A DNA stretch of 32,644 nucleotides, taken from positions 1 to 32,644 of the forward strand of contig CAZJKW010000011.1 in the NCBI GenBank assembly GCA_964546835.1, in the 5' to 3' direction. The notes beneath the pieces were generated by a model. It was not told the origin of the DNA and ran no database searches. It worked only from the letters and a program-made list of their open reading frames with translations. Origin of the DNA: JAHCHL01 sp964546835. GTDB taxonomy: Bacteria > Armatimonadota > Fimbriimonadia > Fimbriimonadales > ATM1. This document shows positions 22,801-30,426 of the stretch, piece after piece. Position 1 is the stretch's first letter. Each line of letters starts with the position of its first letter. The translations under genes and the position numbers were made by a program.

Positions 22801-23652
22801 ATGTCAGTTTATGTTGCAGGCAGTATCAATGCGGATTGGGTTGCTTACACAAAATCACTTCCAAAGCCGGGAGAAACCGTTATTGGTTTGGGATTTGAAA
22901 TCTTTCCGGGTGGCAAAGGAGCAAATCAAGCCGTAGCCGCAGCGCTTGCAAATTCTCAAACAAAAATCATTGGTGCAATTGGAAATGATGAACAGGGAAA
23001 AACATTAGTTTCCCATCTTAATCGTAAAGGAGTGAATACGGAGTTTGTCAAAACGGACGCACAAACGAGAACAGGTTCTGCCCTAATCTTTGTTTCAGAA
23101 ACTGGCGAAAACTCAATTGTAGTACTGCCCGGCGCAAATCAAAACGTTTTAATCAATGAGCATAAAATACAAATTGATTCCAATGACATAGCAGTAGCAC
23201 AGTTTGAAATTCCAATTCCTACCGTAAAACGCTTTTTCACGATAGCAAAAAATGCTGGAGCGATTACGATCCTTAATCCTGCGCCTTACGCGCACTTTGA
23301 TTTTATGGAATTAGTGGATTTTCTAATTGTCAACGAGTCCGAGTTTGCGCAACTTAATGTGTCAATCCAATCTGAAAGACTCATCGTCACACAAGGCAAG
23401 AATCCGATTTTGTTTAACGGCAATTCGCTTCCGACCATGCCGGTTAGCGCATTGGATTCAACCGGTGCCGGTGACTGTTTCGTCGGAAGTTTTGCCGCAC
23501 TTTTGGAACAAGGCGCAAGTCCACACGATGCCATCCGATATGCGAGTTGTGCTGCAACAATTTCAACAACAAGGCGTGGCGCAAGTTCCTCAATGCCAAC
23601 AATGGAAGAAGTGCTAACGACATTAAAAACCGCACCCAATTGGTCTAGTTAA
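22801..23652 (+). CDS. rbsK: Ribokinase-like PfkB sugar kinase
   Basis: Phosphorylates ribose, or a related sugar or nucleoside, at the expense of ATP. The 283-residue protein has the PfkB family motifs: GSINADW at the N-terminus, PGGKGANQAVAAA near residue 37 (PfkB signature 1) and STGAGDCFVG near 220 (signature 2, with the catalytic Asp and anion hole). An NPAPYA block near 160 also fits ribokinase. It is slightly shorter than E. coli RbsK (309). The frame is open further upstream, but MSVYVAGSINAD is the proper start, with TACGTT seven bases upstream as a possible -10. There is no transporter or regulator next to it, so the substrate is open. Its stop shares TTAA with the stop of the convergent gene. 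Confidence 0.9.
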   Translation: MSVYVAGSINADWVAYTKSLPKPGETVIGLGFEIFPGGKGANQAVAAALANSQTKIIGAIGNDEQGKTLVSHLNRKGVNTEFVKTDAQTRTGSALIFVSETGENSIVVLPGANQNVLINEHKIQIDSNDIAVAQFEIPIPTVKRFFTIAKNAGAITILNPAPYAHFDFMELVDFLIVNESEFAQLNVSIQSERLIVTQGKNPILFNGNSLPTMPVSALDSTGAGDCFVGSFAALLEQGASPHDAIRYASCAATISTTRRGASSSMPTMEEVLTTLKTAPNWSS

Positions 23653-25034
23653 CGATCACCAATCCAAATGAAAGGCTCCAATTTTTCACGGTCACTCGAA
23701 GCAATCGAATCAACAAATCTAAACTGAACATTTACAGGAAGTCCAATGTCAGCTTCGGCTTTTGGCTTAAATGCTGCCAGTTGAGACTCCTCTAATCCCG
23801 GGGCATTTTCAATGATTACGTCAAATTCTGTAACTGCCTTTTGTCTAATCTGATATCTTCTAATGGCTTTTACGTTGTTAAGAACAGACACCAAATTGAT
23901 ACTTGTCGTTTCTTTTCCATTAGGCAATCGAAGTCTACCAATTAATCTTCCCGTAACTCTTTTCAAAGTTTTGTGGGGTCTGCCACAATCACACTTTGGA
24001 CCCACTTCTGCAAAATCACCAATTTCATATCGAACAAAAGGTGATGCGGTGCTATGAATTGAAGTCAACACTACACGACCAATTTCACCTTCATTACAAG
24101 GCAAATTGTCTTCGTTCAAAATTTCAAGTAAAACATTCTCTTCATGAATGTGATAAAGCCCCGATTTCGGACACTGTGCCGCCATGTGAGTGCCTTCGCC
24201 GGATGCATAACAATCATAAATCGGAATTCCAAAAGCGCTTTCAATTTTTTCTCGCCACTCCTGTGACAAAGTCTCACCAATCGTGCGAATTCGTTCAATT
24301 TGAGTTGAATTGCGATGCTTTTCCTCCCAAACTGAACTTAACCAGAACAATGTGGATGGCGAAGCCCTCAGATAAGATGGATTGACTTTAACCAAATTCG
24401 CGGCAACATTCTCTGCAGTATCCGATATGCTAACGTCAAAAGCGGGCCCACCTTCGATGAGTGCATTCAATAACCCTTTTGTAAAGTGCGCGTTCCATAT
24501 GGAATTGGATTCCTCGACGTAATTGGATTTGTCCAAAATTTGCGTCATAAATCGACCCCAAGTTTTGTTGGGATTGACTCCCATCCAAGACAATTCACGG
24601 ATCTCCAAAGCCAATCTTACAGCTTCGGTTTCATTTGTATTGATTACAGGTGTCACCGCTCCCGATGTCCCGGAAGTGCGGAATTCTCGAATTGGCCGAA
24701 CAGCCGGCGGCAAGCGCTCTGGTCTTAACTTTTCGTAATTCTTAGCGTAAGCTAGTTTTGTAATGGTTGGTAATTTTCTCAACTCATCAAGAGTTTCCAA
24801 TTTTGAAGGAGCAAATTCAAGTTCGTTAAACTGGTTCTGAAAAAATTGAGAATGCTTTTCCAAATGGGATAACAATCTCTTGATTTTTACAGTTTGAAAA
24901 TGCTGAATCTCATCTCTCGTACCTAACTCAAATCCGGTGAATTGAAAAACCAAACGCCGGACGACATCCAAATCATTTGAATGTCGTCCTTTGTCCCACT
25001 TTTTTAGCCAACTTGCGGGCGATTCTTTATCCAT
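23649..25034 (-). CDS. PaaK/CapK-like adenylate-forming enzyme
   Basis: A 461-residue enzyme of the phenylacetate-CoA ligase branch of the ANL superfamily. The phosphate-binding motif FRTSGTSG is near residue 117, the YDCYASGEGTHMAAQCP adenylate motif near 264, and RYEIGDFAE followed by CDCGRPHKTLKRVTGR near 325-350 is the usual hinge region. Members activate aryl or acyl groups as adenylates. CapK-type relatives occur in polysaccharide and other surface biosynthesis loci, so phenylacetate need not be the substrate. The gene starts 14 bases after the stop of the cyclophilin gene, across a GTGCAA/TTGCAC dyad, and is probably co-transcribed with it. Its stop overlaps that of rbsK. Confidence 0.8.
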   Translation of the reverse strand: MDKESPASWLKKWDKGRHSNDLDVVRRLVFQFTGFELGTRDEIQHFQTVKIKRLLSHLEKHSQFFQNQFNELEFAPSKLETLDELRKLPTITKLAYAKNYEKLRPERLPPAVRPIREFRTSGTSGAVTPVINTNETEAVRLALEIRELSWMGVNPNKTWGRFMTQILDKSNYVEESNSIWNAHFTKGLLNALIEGGPAFDVSISDTAENVAANLVKVNPSYLRASPSTLFWLSSVWEEKHRNSTQIERIRTIGETLSQEWREKIESAFGIPIYDCYASGEGTHMAAQCPKSGLYHIHEENVLLEILNEDNLPCNEGEIGRVVLTSIHSTASPFVRYEIGDFAEVGPKCDCGRPHKTLKRVTGRLIGRLRLPNGKETTSINLVSVLNNVKAIRRYQIRQKAVTEFDVIIENAPGLEESQLAAFKPKAEADIGLPVNVQFRFVDSIASSDREKLEPFIWIGDR

Positions 25035-25042
25035 GAATACGG

Positions 25043-25060
25043 TGCAATTTATTTTGCACG
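25043..25060. repeat. Small dyad between cyclophilin and PaaK-like genes
   Basis: GTGCAA and TTGCAC are perfect 6-bp inverted copies around a six-base AT-rich centre, spanning the stop codon of the cyclophilin gene just before the next start. There is no T-run, so a strong terminator is not expected. A small mRNA hairpin is possible. Confidence 0.35.
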
Positions 25061-25663
25061 CATCATCTTAATTTCATCGCCAACAGCGGCTTTATCAATG
25101 ATTTCTTGCCCTTCAATAACTTTTCCAAACGCACAATAATTGCCTTGTAAGAAAGCTGCTTGTTCGGGAGGAACGTTCGTCAATACAAACATTTGACAGT
25201 CGCCACCCACTTTAGTTCCGGTGGAAGCCATCGCGAGGGTTCCTTTTGCCATTGGGATGTCATTACTTTCAAACGGCAAAAGTTTTCCGGATCCGCCCGA
25301 CCCAACTTTGCCCTCATTCGCTTTCATATCCTTTGAAAGCGGGTCTCCCCATTGTACGACCCAATCTTCAACCCGATGAATATGCAATCCATCATAAAAG
25401 CCGGAGTCAATAAATCCCAAAATTTGTTTGACGGTTTCAGGGGCCTTATCGGGATACAGTTCCATAATCACTTTCCCTTTCTTGCCAACCTCCATAACGA
25501 CTTTTACCGTTTCCGCAGGTTTTGTTGGCTTAGGTTCCTCTTTCGGCTGTTCGGGGACTGATGCTGCTGGCTCTGCCGGTGCTTCTTCAGTCTTGGAGCA
25601 TCCAATCGAAAAGCCAAGTAGCAATAGGGCTAAAAATGCCCAACTGATTTGCAAAAATTTCAT
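25049..25663 (-). CDS. Cyclophilin-type peptidyl-prolyl isomerase lipoprotein
   Basis: Speeds cis-trans isomerisation at proline during folding of exported proteins. The 204-residue protein begins with a lipoprotein signal ending in the lipobox SIGC, then a Pro/Glu/Lys-rich linker (about 25-50) that tethers the domain to the membrane. The cyclophilin domain is at about 52-200: FYDGLHIHRV near 90 keeps the catalytic Arg, GTLAMASTGTKVGGDCQMFV near 142 and AFGKVIEG near 181. TATCGT ends six bases before the ATG, so the mRNA may be leaderless. It is the first gene of a likely two-gene unit with the PaaK-like enzyme. Confidence 0.92.
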   Translation of the reverse strand: MKFLQISWAFLALLLLGFSIGCSKTEEAPAEPAASVPEQPKEEPKPTKPAETVKVVMEVGKKGKVIMELYPDKAPETVKQILGFIDSGFYDGLHIHRVEDWVVQWGDPLSKDMKANEGKVGSGGSGKLLPFESNDIPMAKGTLAMASTGTKVGGDCQMFVLTNVPPEQAAFLQGNYCAFGKVIEGQEIIDKAAVGDEIKMMRAK

Positions 25664-25691
25664 TTAATTACGATACCCCGATGTCATACTC
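25664..25691. promoter_or_regulatory. Divergent promoters of cyclophilin and MFS genes
   Basis: On the minus strand TATCGT (25675-25670) ends six bases before the cyclophilin ATG. On the + strand CATACT (25685-25690) ends ten bases before the TTG of the MFS gene. The spacing predicts leaderless or nearly leaderless messages on both sides. -35 boxes are not clear. Confidence 0.4.
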
Positions 25692-25700
25692 AACGCACCC

Positions 25701-26966
25701 TTGATTGAATCCGGCACAAATTCCCAAGTCAAACCGAAAAACAAAGCGTTTAGTGCTTTAAGGCATAGGGATTTCCGCTTATTCTGGATTGGCGCATTTC
25801 TTTCGTTTTGTGGTTCATGGATTCAAATGACAGGGCAACAATACTTGGTCTACCAAATCACCGGAAGCAAAGCTGCACTTGGACTTGTCACCTTTTTTGG
25901 TTCTGCTCCAATGTTTTTGTTAAGCCCGCTCGGCGGCTGGTTTGCTGATAGGTGCAACAAAAGAATTGTAATCGTTGTGGTTTCTGCTCTTTTTGGACTG
26001 AACGCTCTTCTATTGGCATTATCATTGCACTTCAATTTTGTTTCTTATCCGCTTATTTGTGGGTGTGCAATTTTTGGCGGATGTCTTTCTGTTTTGGAAA
26101 TTCCAACAAGACAAGCCATGATAAGCAATTTAGTCCCGCCAAACGAAATTGGACAAGCAATCCCGCTTAATGCGGCAACTTTTAACACAGCAAGAATTAT
26201 TGGGCCATCAATTGGAGGCCCACTCTTGACTTATTTCGGTGCCGAAATGTGTTACATGGTGAATGCATTTAGTTTCACCGCAATCATTTTTGCCGTACTT
26301 GCAATAAAAGCAGATTTACGTTCGGTTGGCGATAGGTCCGCCAGTTTGAAAGAGTCATTGTTTGATGGCATGAGATACGTTGCAACAAATCCTGCCTTTA
26401 GAACTCTGGCAACCATGATGGCAATTTCTGCCGTTTGCGCTTTGTTTTATGTTAGCCAAGCGGCTTCGCTTGCCAAAAATCTTTCGATGAACGAAAAAGG
26501 TTATTCAATGCTTTTCACAAGCACCGGCGTGGGAGCAATCATCGGAATTCTTGCACTTGCGTTTAGAGGAACCAATGAAAGAAAGGGAATTCCACCGCTT
26601 CTTTCCATGATCGGGCTTGGTGTTAGTCTCATCACACTTGCATTTGTACAAAATAATTATCAGGCCTATTCATGTTTCTTTTTTATTGGTTTATTTGGGT
26701 CGGGTCAAATGGTAGGAACCAACACCGCTTTACAATATTTCGCACCTCAGGAACTAAGAGGTCGGGTCATTTCAGTCCATGCATGGACACTCGCTGGTAT
26801 GAGCCCAATCGGTGCGTTGCTGTTCGGCTGGATTTGCGAACATTTCGGTTTGTCCACAGCGTTTTTGCTGGGAGGTTCTGTCACTTTAGGGATAGGAATC
26901 TGTGTAGCAATTTGGGGCAATTCTGTAAAAGCATTAGGAAAACTAGACGAAATACTGCCAAAATAG
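25701..26966 (+). CDS. MFS exporter (MFS_3/EntS-like)
   Basis: A 421-residue integral membrane protein with about 12 transmembrane segments. The opening FSALRHRDFRLFWIGAFLSFCGSWIQ and the block PLGGWFADRCNKR in the loop between helices 2 and 3 are characteristic of the MFS_3 group that includes the enterobactin exporter EntS. The motif near residue 135-175 (EIPTRQAM ... NAATFNTARIIGPSIGGPL) is also typical. The substrate cannot be told from sequence. The start is TTG at 25701; no better ATG is available before the first helix. It is followed by mnmG after 4 bp, so they share a transcript. Confidence 0.88.
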   Translation: MIESGTNSQVKPKNKAFSALRHRDFRLFWIGAFLSFCGSWIQMTGQQYLVYQITGSKAALGLVTFFGSAPMFLLSPLGGWFADRCNKRIVIVVVSALFGLNALLLALSLHFNFVSYPLICGCAIFGGCLSVLEIPTRQAMISNLVPPNEIGQAIPLNAATFNTARIIGPSIGGPLLTYFGAEMCYMVNAFSFTAIIFAVLAIKADLRSVGDRSASLKESLFDGMRYVATNPAFRTLATMMAISAVCALFYVSQAASLAKNLSMNEKGYSMLFTSTGVGAIIGILALAFRGTNERKGIPPLLSMIGLGVSLITLAFVQNNYQAYSCFFFIGLFGSGQMVGTNTALQYFAPQELRGRVISVHAWTLAGMSPIGALLFGWICEHFGLSTAFLLGGSVTLGIGICVAIWGNSVKALGKLDEILPK

Positions 26967-26970
26967 CCAC

Positions 26971-28803
26971 TTGCAAAATTTTGACGTCATCGTAATCGGA
27001 GCAGGACATGCGGGTATCGAAGCATCGCTTGCATCAGCACGTCGTGGCGCAAAAACGGCTTGTATTACGCTTAGAACGGACCGAGTAGGACACATGCCTT
27101 GCAATTGTTCCATTACAACCGATACGGCATTAACTCATATTCGAATGGTAGGAACCGGCAAAGGCCCTGCAGTTCAAACATTGCGCGCCCATGCGTGCAA
27201 ATCGCTTTATCCAATCTTAATGCAAAAAGTTTTGCTTTCCGAAAAAAACCTAACTGTAATCGAAGCAAAAGTTGAAAATATCATGGTCGAAAACAATGCC
27301 GTGGTGGGGATTCAGTTGGGAACGGGAGAACAAATTTCGTGCAAATCCGTTGTTATGACAACTGGAACGTTTCTCAATGGACTTTGCCATGAAGGAATGA
27401 AAAAAACGATTGCTGCAAGAGAGGGCGATCAAGCGGTTCAAGGTTTAAGCAACTTTTTAGTTTCAGTGGGTACCAGAATCAAACGATTCAAAACTGGAAC
27501 AACTCCAAGAATATCACTTCGTTCAATTAACATGAAAAACGTGGGAATTCAGGAAACAGAATTCGATGCTCCTGCATTTAGTTTTTTGCATGACCGCGTA
27601 ATGCCACAACAAAAAATGTATGACTGTTTTGAAACCAAAACAACCGAAGAAACGCATAAGGTGATTTTTGATAACATCCATTTGAGTGCTGTTTACGGAA
27701 AGCAAATTGAGGGAGTCGGTCCGCGCTATTGCCCAAGTATCGAAGACAAAATCGTAAGATTTCCGGATAAGCAATCCCATCCCATTTTTCTCGAAATCGA
27801 AGAATGGAATGGCGATTCCGTATATGTCCAAGGAATGAGCACAAGTCTTCCGTCAGAAATTCAAGTTAAGTTCCTTAAATCAATTCCGGGACTTGAAGAC
27901 GTGCAAATGCTACGCCCTGGATATGCCGTTGAATACGATATGGCAGATCCGACTCAGTTGTTCGCTTCTCTTGAAAGCAAAAACTGCAATGGTTTGTTTT
28001 TGGCGGGGCAAATTAACGGAACCAGCGGTTACGAAGAAGCGGCAGCACAAGGCATCATTGCAGGAATCAACGCATCTCGCAAAGCAATGAATGAGCCGGA
28101 AGTTGTTTTACGCAGAGACAACAGTTTCATTGGCGTTATGATTGATGATTTGATTACGAAGGGAGTGGACGATCCCTATCGGATGTTGACAGCAAGAAGT
28201 GAGTATCGGCTGTTCATCCGTCATGATAATGCGGATGCTCGACTCACTCCAATCGGAAGAGAAATCGGACTTGTATCCCAAGAACGTTGGAATCGCTATG
28301 TTGAAAAGACCAACTTAATCAATCGAAAGCGATTGGAATTGGATGCAGCGCAATTCAGCATGAGAGACAACAACATGCTCGAAGAAAACAATGAAGCGCC
28401 CGTGAGAAACAAAACTTCCGGTTTTGATTTGCTAAAACGACCTAACATCAGTTACAAAAAAGTGGCATCTCTTGCAAACAAAATAGGTACTGAAGTTTCT
28501 GTTGGTGAATCAAGAATTGAATTAGAAGCCGAAGCACAATTGGAAATTCTTGCAAAATACGATGGCTTTCTAAAACGACAGGATGGACAAATTGAAATAC
28601 AACGTCGCCTTGAAAGTCTAACCATTCCGTCTGAGTATGATTTTGCGCAAATCAAAGGACTTAGTTTTGAATCACTTGAGAAATTTCAACACGTAAAACC
28701 GGAAACCGTTGGTCAGGCGTCAAGAATTCCCGGAATCCGTCCAACGGACATAGCAATCCTCATCGGAAACTTGCGCAAAATTCCAAACCCAAAAAAATCA
28801 TGA
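26971..28803 (+). CDS. mnmG: tRNA uridine-5-carboxymethylaminomethyl modification enzyme MnmG, with an internal deletion
   Basis: With MnmE, MnmG installs (carboxymethyl)aminomethyl groups at the wobble U34 of several tRNAs. The 610-residue FAD protein has VIGAGHAG at the N-terminus (dinucleotide fold), GPRYCPSIEDK near 250 (PROSITE signature 1, with the second conserved Cys) and AGQINGTSGYEEAAAQG near 344 (signature 2), and a normal C-terminal MnmE-binding region. In the first third the block usually reading CNPxIGGxxKGHLxxExDALGG is missing about 20 residues: after MPCN the sequence goes straight to SITTDTALTHIRM and KGPAV. The start is TTG, four bases after the MFS stop. It overlaps the methyltransferase by 4 bp (ATGA). 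Confidence 0.92.
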   Translation: MQNFDVIVIGAGHAGIEASLASARRGAKTACITLRTDRVGHMPCNCSITTDTALTHIRMVGTGKGPAVQTLRAHACKSLYPILMQKVLLSEKNLTVIEAKVENIMVENNAVVGIQLGTGEQISCKSVVMTTGTFLNGLCHEGMKKTIAAREGDQAVQGLSNFLVSVGTRIKRFKTGTTPRISLRSINMKNVGIQETEFDAPAFSFLHDRVMPQQKMYDCFETKTTEETHKVIFDNIHLSAVYGKQIEGVGPRYCPSIEDKIVRFPDKQSHPIFLEIEEWNGDSVYVQGMSTSLPSEIQVKFLKSIPGLEDVQMLRPGYAVEYDMADPTQLFASLESKNCNGLFLAGQINGTSGYEEAAAQGIIAGINASRKAMNEPEVVLRRDNSFIGVMIDDLITKGVDDPYRMLTARSEYRLFIRHDNADARLTPIGREIGLVSQERWNRYVEKTNLINRKRLELDAAQFSMRDNNMLEENNEAPVRNKTSGFDLLKRPNISYKKVASLANKIGTEVSVGESRIELEAEAQLEILAKYDGFLKRQDGQIEIQRRLESLTIPSEYDFAQIKGLSFESLEKFQHVKPETVGQASRIPGIRPTDIAILIGNLRKIPNPKKS

Positions 28804-29405
28804 AAGTTCTGAACGTAGGCGGCGGCTCGAAATCCATCCCAATCCCCTATTGGTACAGCGATTGGGAACATCATCTTTTGGACATTGACCCAAGCGGAAA
28901 TCCTGACGTTGTTTGCGACGCGCGCGAACTCAAAACTTTGCCTGCGGGTCAATACGATGCAATTTATTGTTCGCATAATTTGGAGCATTATTATCGCCAT
29001 GATGTACCGAAAGTGTTAGACGGCTTTCGTCATGTTTTGAAACCGGACGGTTTTGCCGAAATTCGCGTACCGGACTTAGGTTTCGTTTTCAAAACGATTG
29101 CAGAAAAAAATCTTGAAGTGGATGACATTTTGTACAGTTGCGCTGCAGGAGACATAAAAGTTCTTGATGTGATTTATGGTTACGGTCCCGAAATTGAAAG
29201 AAGTGGCCAAGATTGGTATGCTCATAAATCAGGATTTAGTTTTGATTATATGAAGCGCCTATTGTCTATACATGGATATACGTATGTCTATTTATCGCAT
29301 TTTCAAGAAACGTTTGAATTAGTTGCGTTAGCATTTAAACAAATGCCAAAACAATGGCAACTTGAATTGATTGGTCTACCTGCTCCCGGGTCTGCAACTG
29401 CTTAG
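28800..29405 (+). CDS. SAM-dependent methyltransferase (class I)
   Basis: A 201-residue protein with the Rossmann-fold methyltransferase pattern: motif I LNVGGGSK at the N-terminus, an acidic end of strand 2 (LLDIDP) near 29, DAIYCSHNLEHY near 52 (motif IV region, as in Methyltransf_11 proteins) and VLKPDGFAEIRVPD near 79. The substrate is unknown. Similar short enzymes act on small molecules or on sugars in surface polymer clusters. ATG at 28800 overlaps the TGA of mnmG (ATGA), so it is translationally coupled with it. Only four bases separate its stop from the convergent GT2 gene. Confidence 0.85.
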   Translation: MKVLNVGGGSKSIPIPYWYSDWEHHLLDIDPSGNPDVVCDARELKTLPAGQYDAIYCSHNLEHYYRHDVPKVLDGFRHVLKPDGFAEIRVPDLGFVFKTIAEKNLEVDDILYSCAAGDIKVLDVIYGYGPEIERSGQDWYAHKSGFSFDYMKRLLSIHGYTYVYLSHFQETFELVALAFKQMPKQWQLELIGLPAPGSATA

Positions 29406-29409
29406 TTTT

Positions 29410-30417
29410 TCAACTGCAGGTTCTTTTCTCATATTCCGAAATCAGCTCGTTTAGAGGATTTCCGAAAAGTGATGCATCAAACAGTGCATGCCGTGAATAA
29501 TTTCCGGTTGTTGCTATGGACTGCAACTGATCCAAGACCTTTCTACCGTTTTTCAAATCACCTGCGACTAAAAGTGCGTTTGCCAATTCCCACATCAAGT
29601 TCGGATGGTTTGGAAACTTCGATAGCGCAATTTCAGTGGCTTTGTCTAAACTGAAATCATCAGGCAAACCCATTCTTACGCCGGCTGCGAGCAATCCCGC
29701 AAAAATTTCTTGAGGCCGTTCACCATCAACAAACGCTCTTCGTAACAATTCGTGCAACATTGCAACTCCGCGTTCATCATTCAACAGCAAAAGATTCTCG
29801 CAATAAGAAATTTCAAAGTACAAGTTACCGGGTCGAATTGCAATCTCTTTTTCCAGCAGTTTTAAGTTCCGGACCAACTTCTCTTGACTGATGCCACCTT
29901 TAAACCCGTCATGACCAATTCGGATTCCGGTGTGAATCAGCTTTCTTTCGCCTGCTGCTTCAACTAAAGATTCTCGGTGAAACTGAGCGTGAATGGTTCC
30001 TACAAGTTGCATTTTTGGGTGAGTACGCCAAATTCTTGGTTGCCGCATTTCAGAAAAACTTCCGTTCCCCAAATCATCAACTCGAATCACCGTATAAGCA
30101 AATCCATCCGGGTGGTTAATCGCTTTCTTCAGTAAGTCCGTACTTTCTGCAAAGAACCACTCATCGGAATCAATCCAAAACGTCCATTCGGTTTCCACTT
30201 GTGAAAAACCAAAGTTGTACGCCTCGTCAAAAGCATCGGTCCACGGAAAATCAACGACTTTGCAGCCAAGTTTGCTTGCAAGTGACGAAGAGTTATCGGT
30301 ACATCCGGTATTAACGGCGATGATTTCATCGGCAATTTCAATCACCGATGAAATGCATCTTCGCAAGATTTCCTCACCGTCGCGAAACAATACAACAACC
30401 GTGAGTCCGGGCCTCAT
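29410..30417 (-). CDS. Family 2 glycosyltransferase with C-terminal helical repeats
   Basis: A 335-residue GT-A fold enzyme. The N-terminal domain has LTVVVLFRDGEEILRRCISSV, AVNTGCTDNS near 35 and DSDEW near 83, the metal- and nucleotide-sugar-binding DxD type motif, plus PRIWR near 126. This resembles the SunS-like subgroup of GT2 that modifies peptides and other acceptors. From about residue 190 onward the sequence is helical with TPR-like spacing. The ATG is nine bases downstream of the stop of the Ig/TPR gene, so both are transcribed together, and that secreted protein is a possible acceptor (inference). Confidence 0.85.
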   Translation of the reverse strand: MRPGLTVVVLFRDGEEILRRCISSVIEIADEIIAVNTGCTDNSSSLASKLGCKVVDFPWTDAFDEAYNFGFSQVETEWTFWIDSDEWFFAESTDLLKKAINHPDGFAYTVIRVDDLGNGSFSEMRQPRIWRTHPKMQLVGTIHAQFHRESLVEAAGERKLIHTGIRIGHDGFKGGISQEKLVRNLKLLEKEIAIRPGNLYFEISYCENLLLLNDERGVAMLHELLRRAFVDGERPQEIFAGLLAAGVRMGLPDDFSLDKATEIALSKFPNHPNLMWELANALLVAGDLKNGRKVLDQLQSIATTGNYSRHALFDASLFGNPLNELISEYEKRTCS

Positions 30418-30426
30418 TTACCCGGA

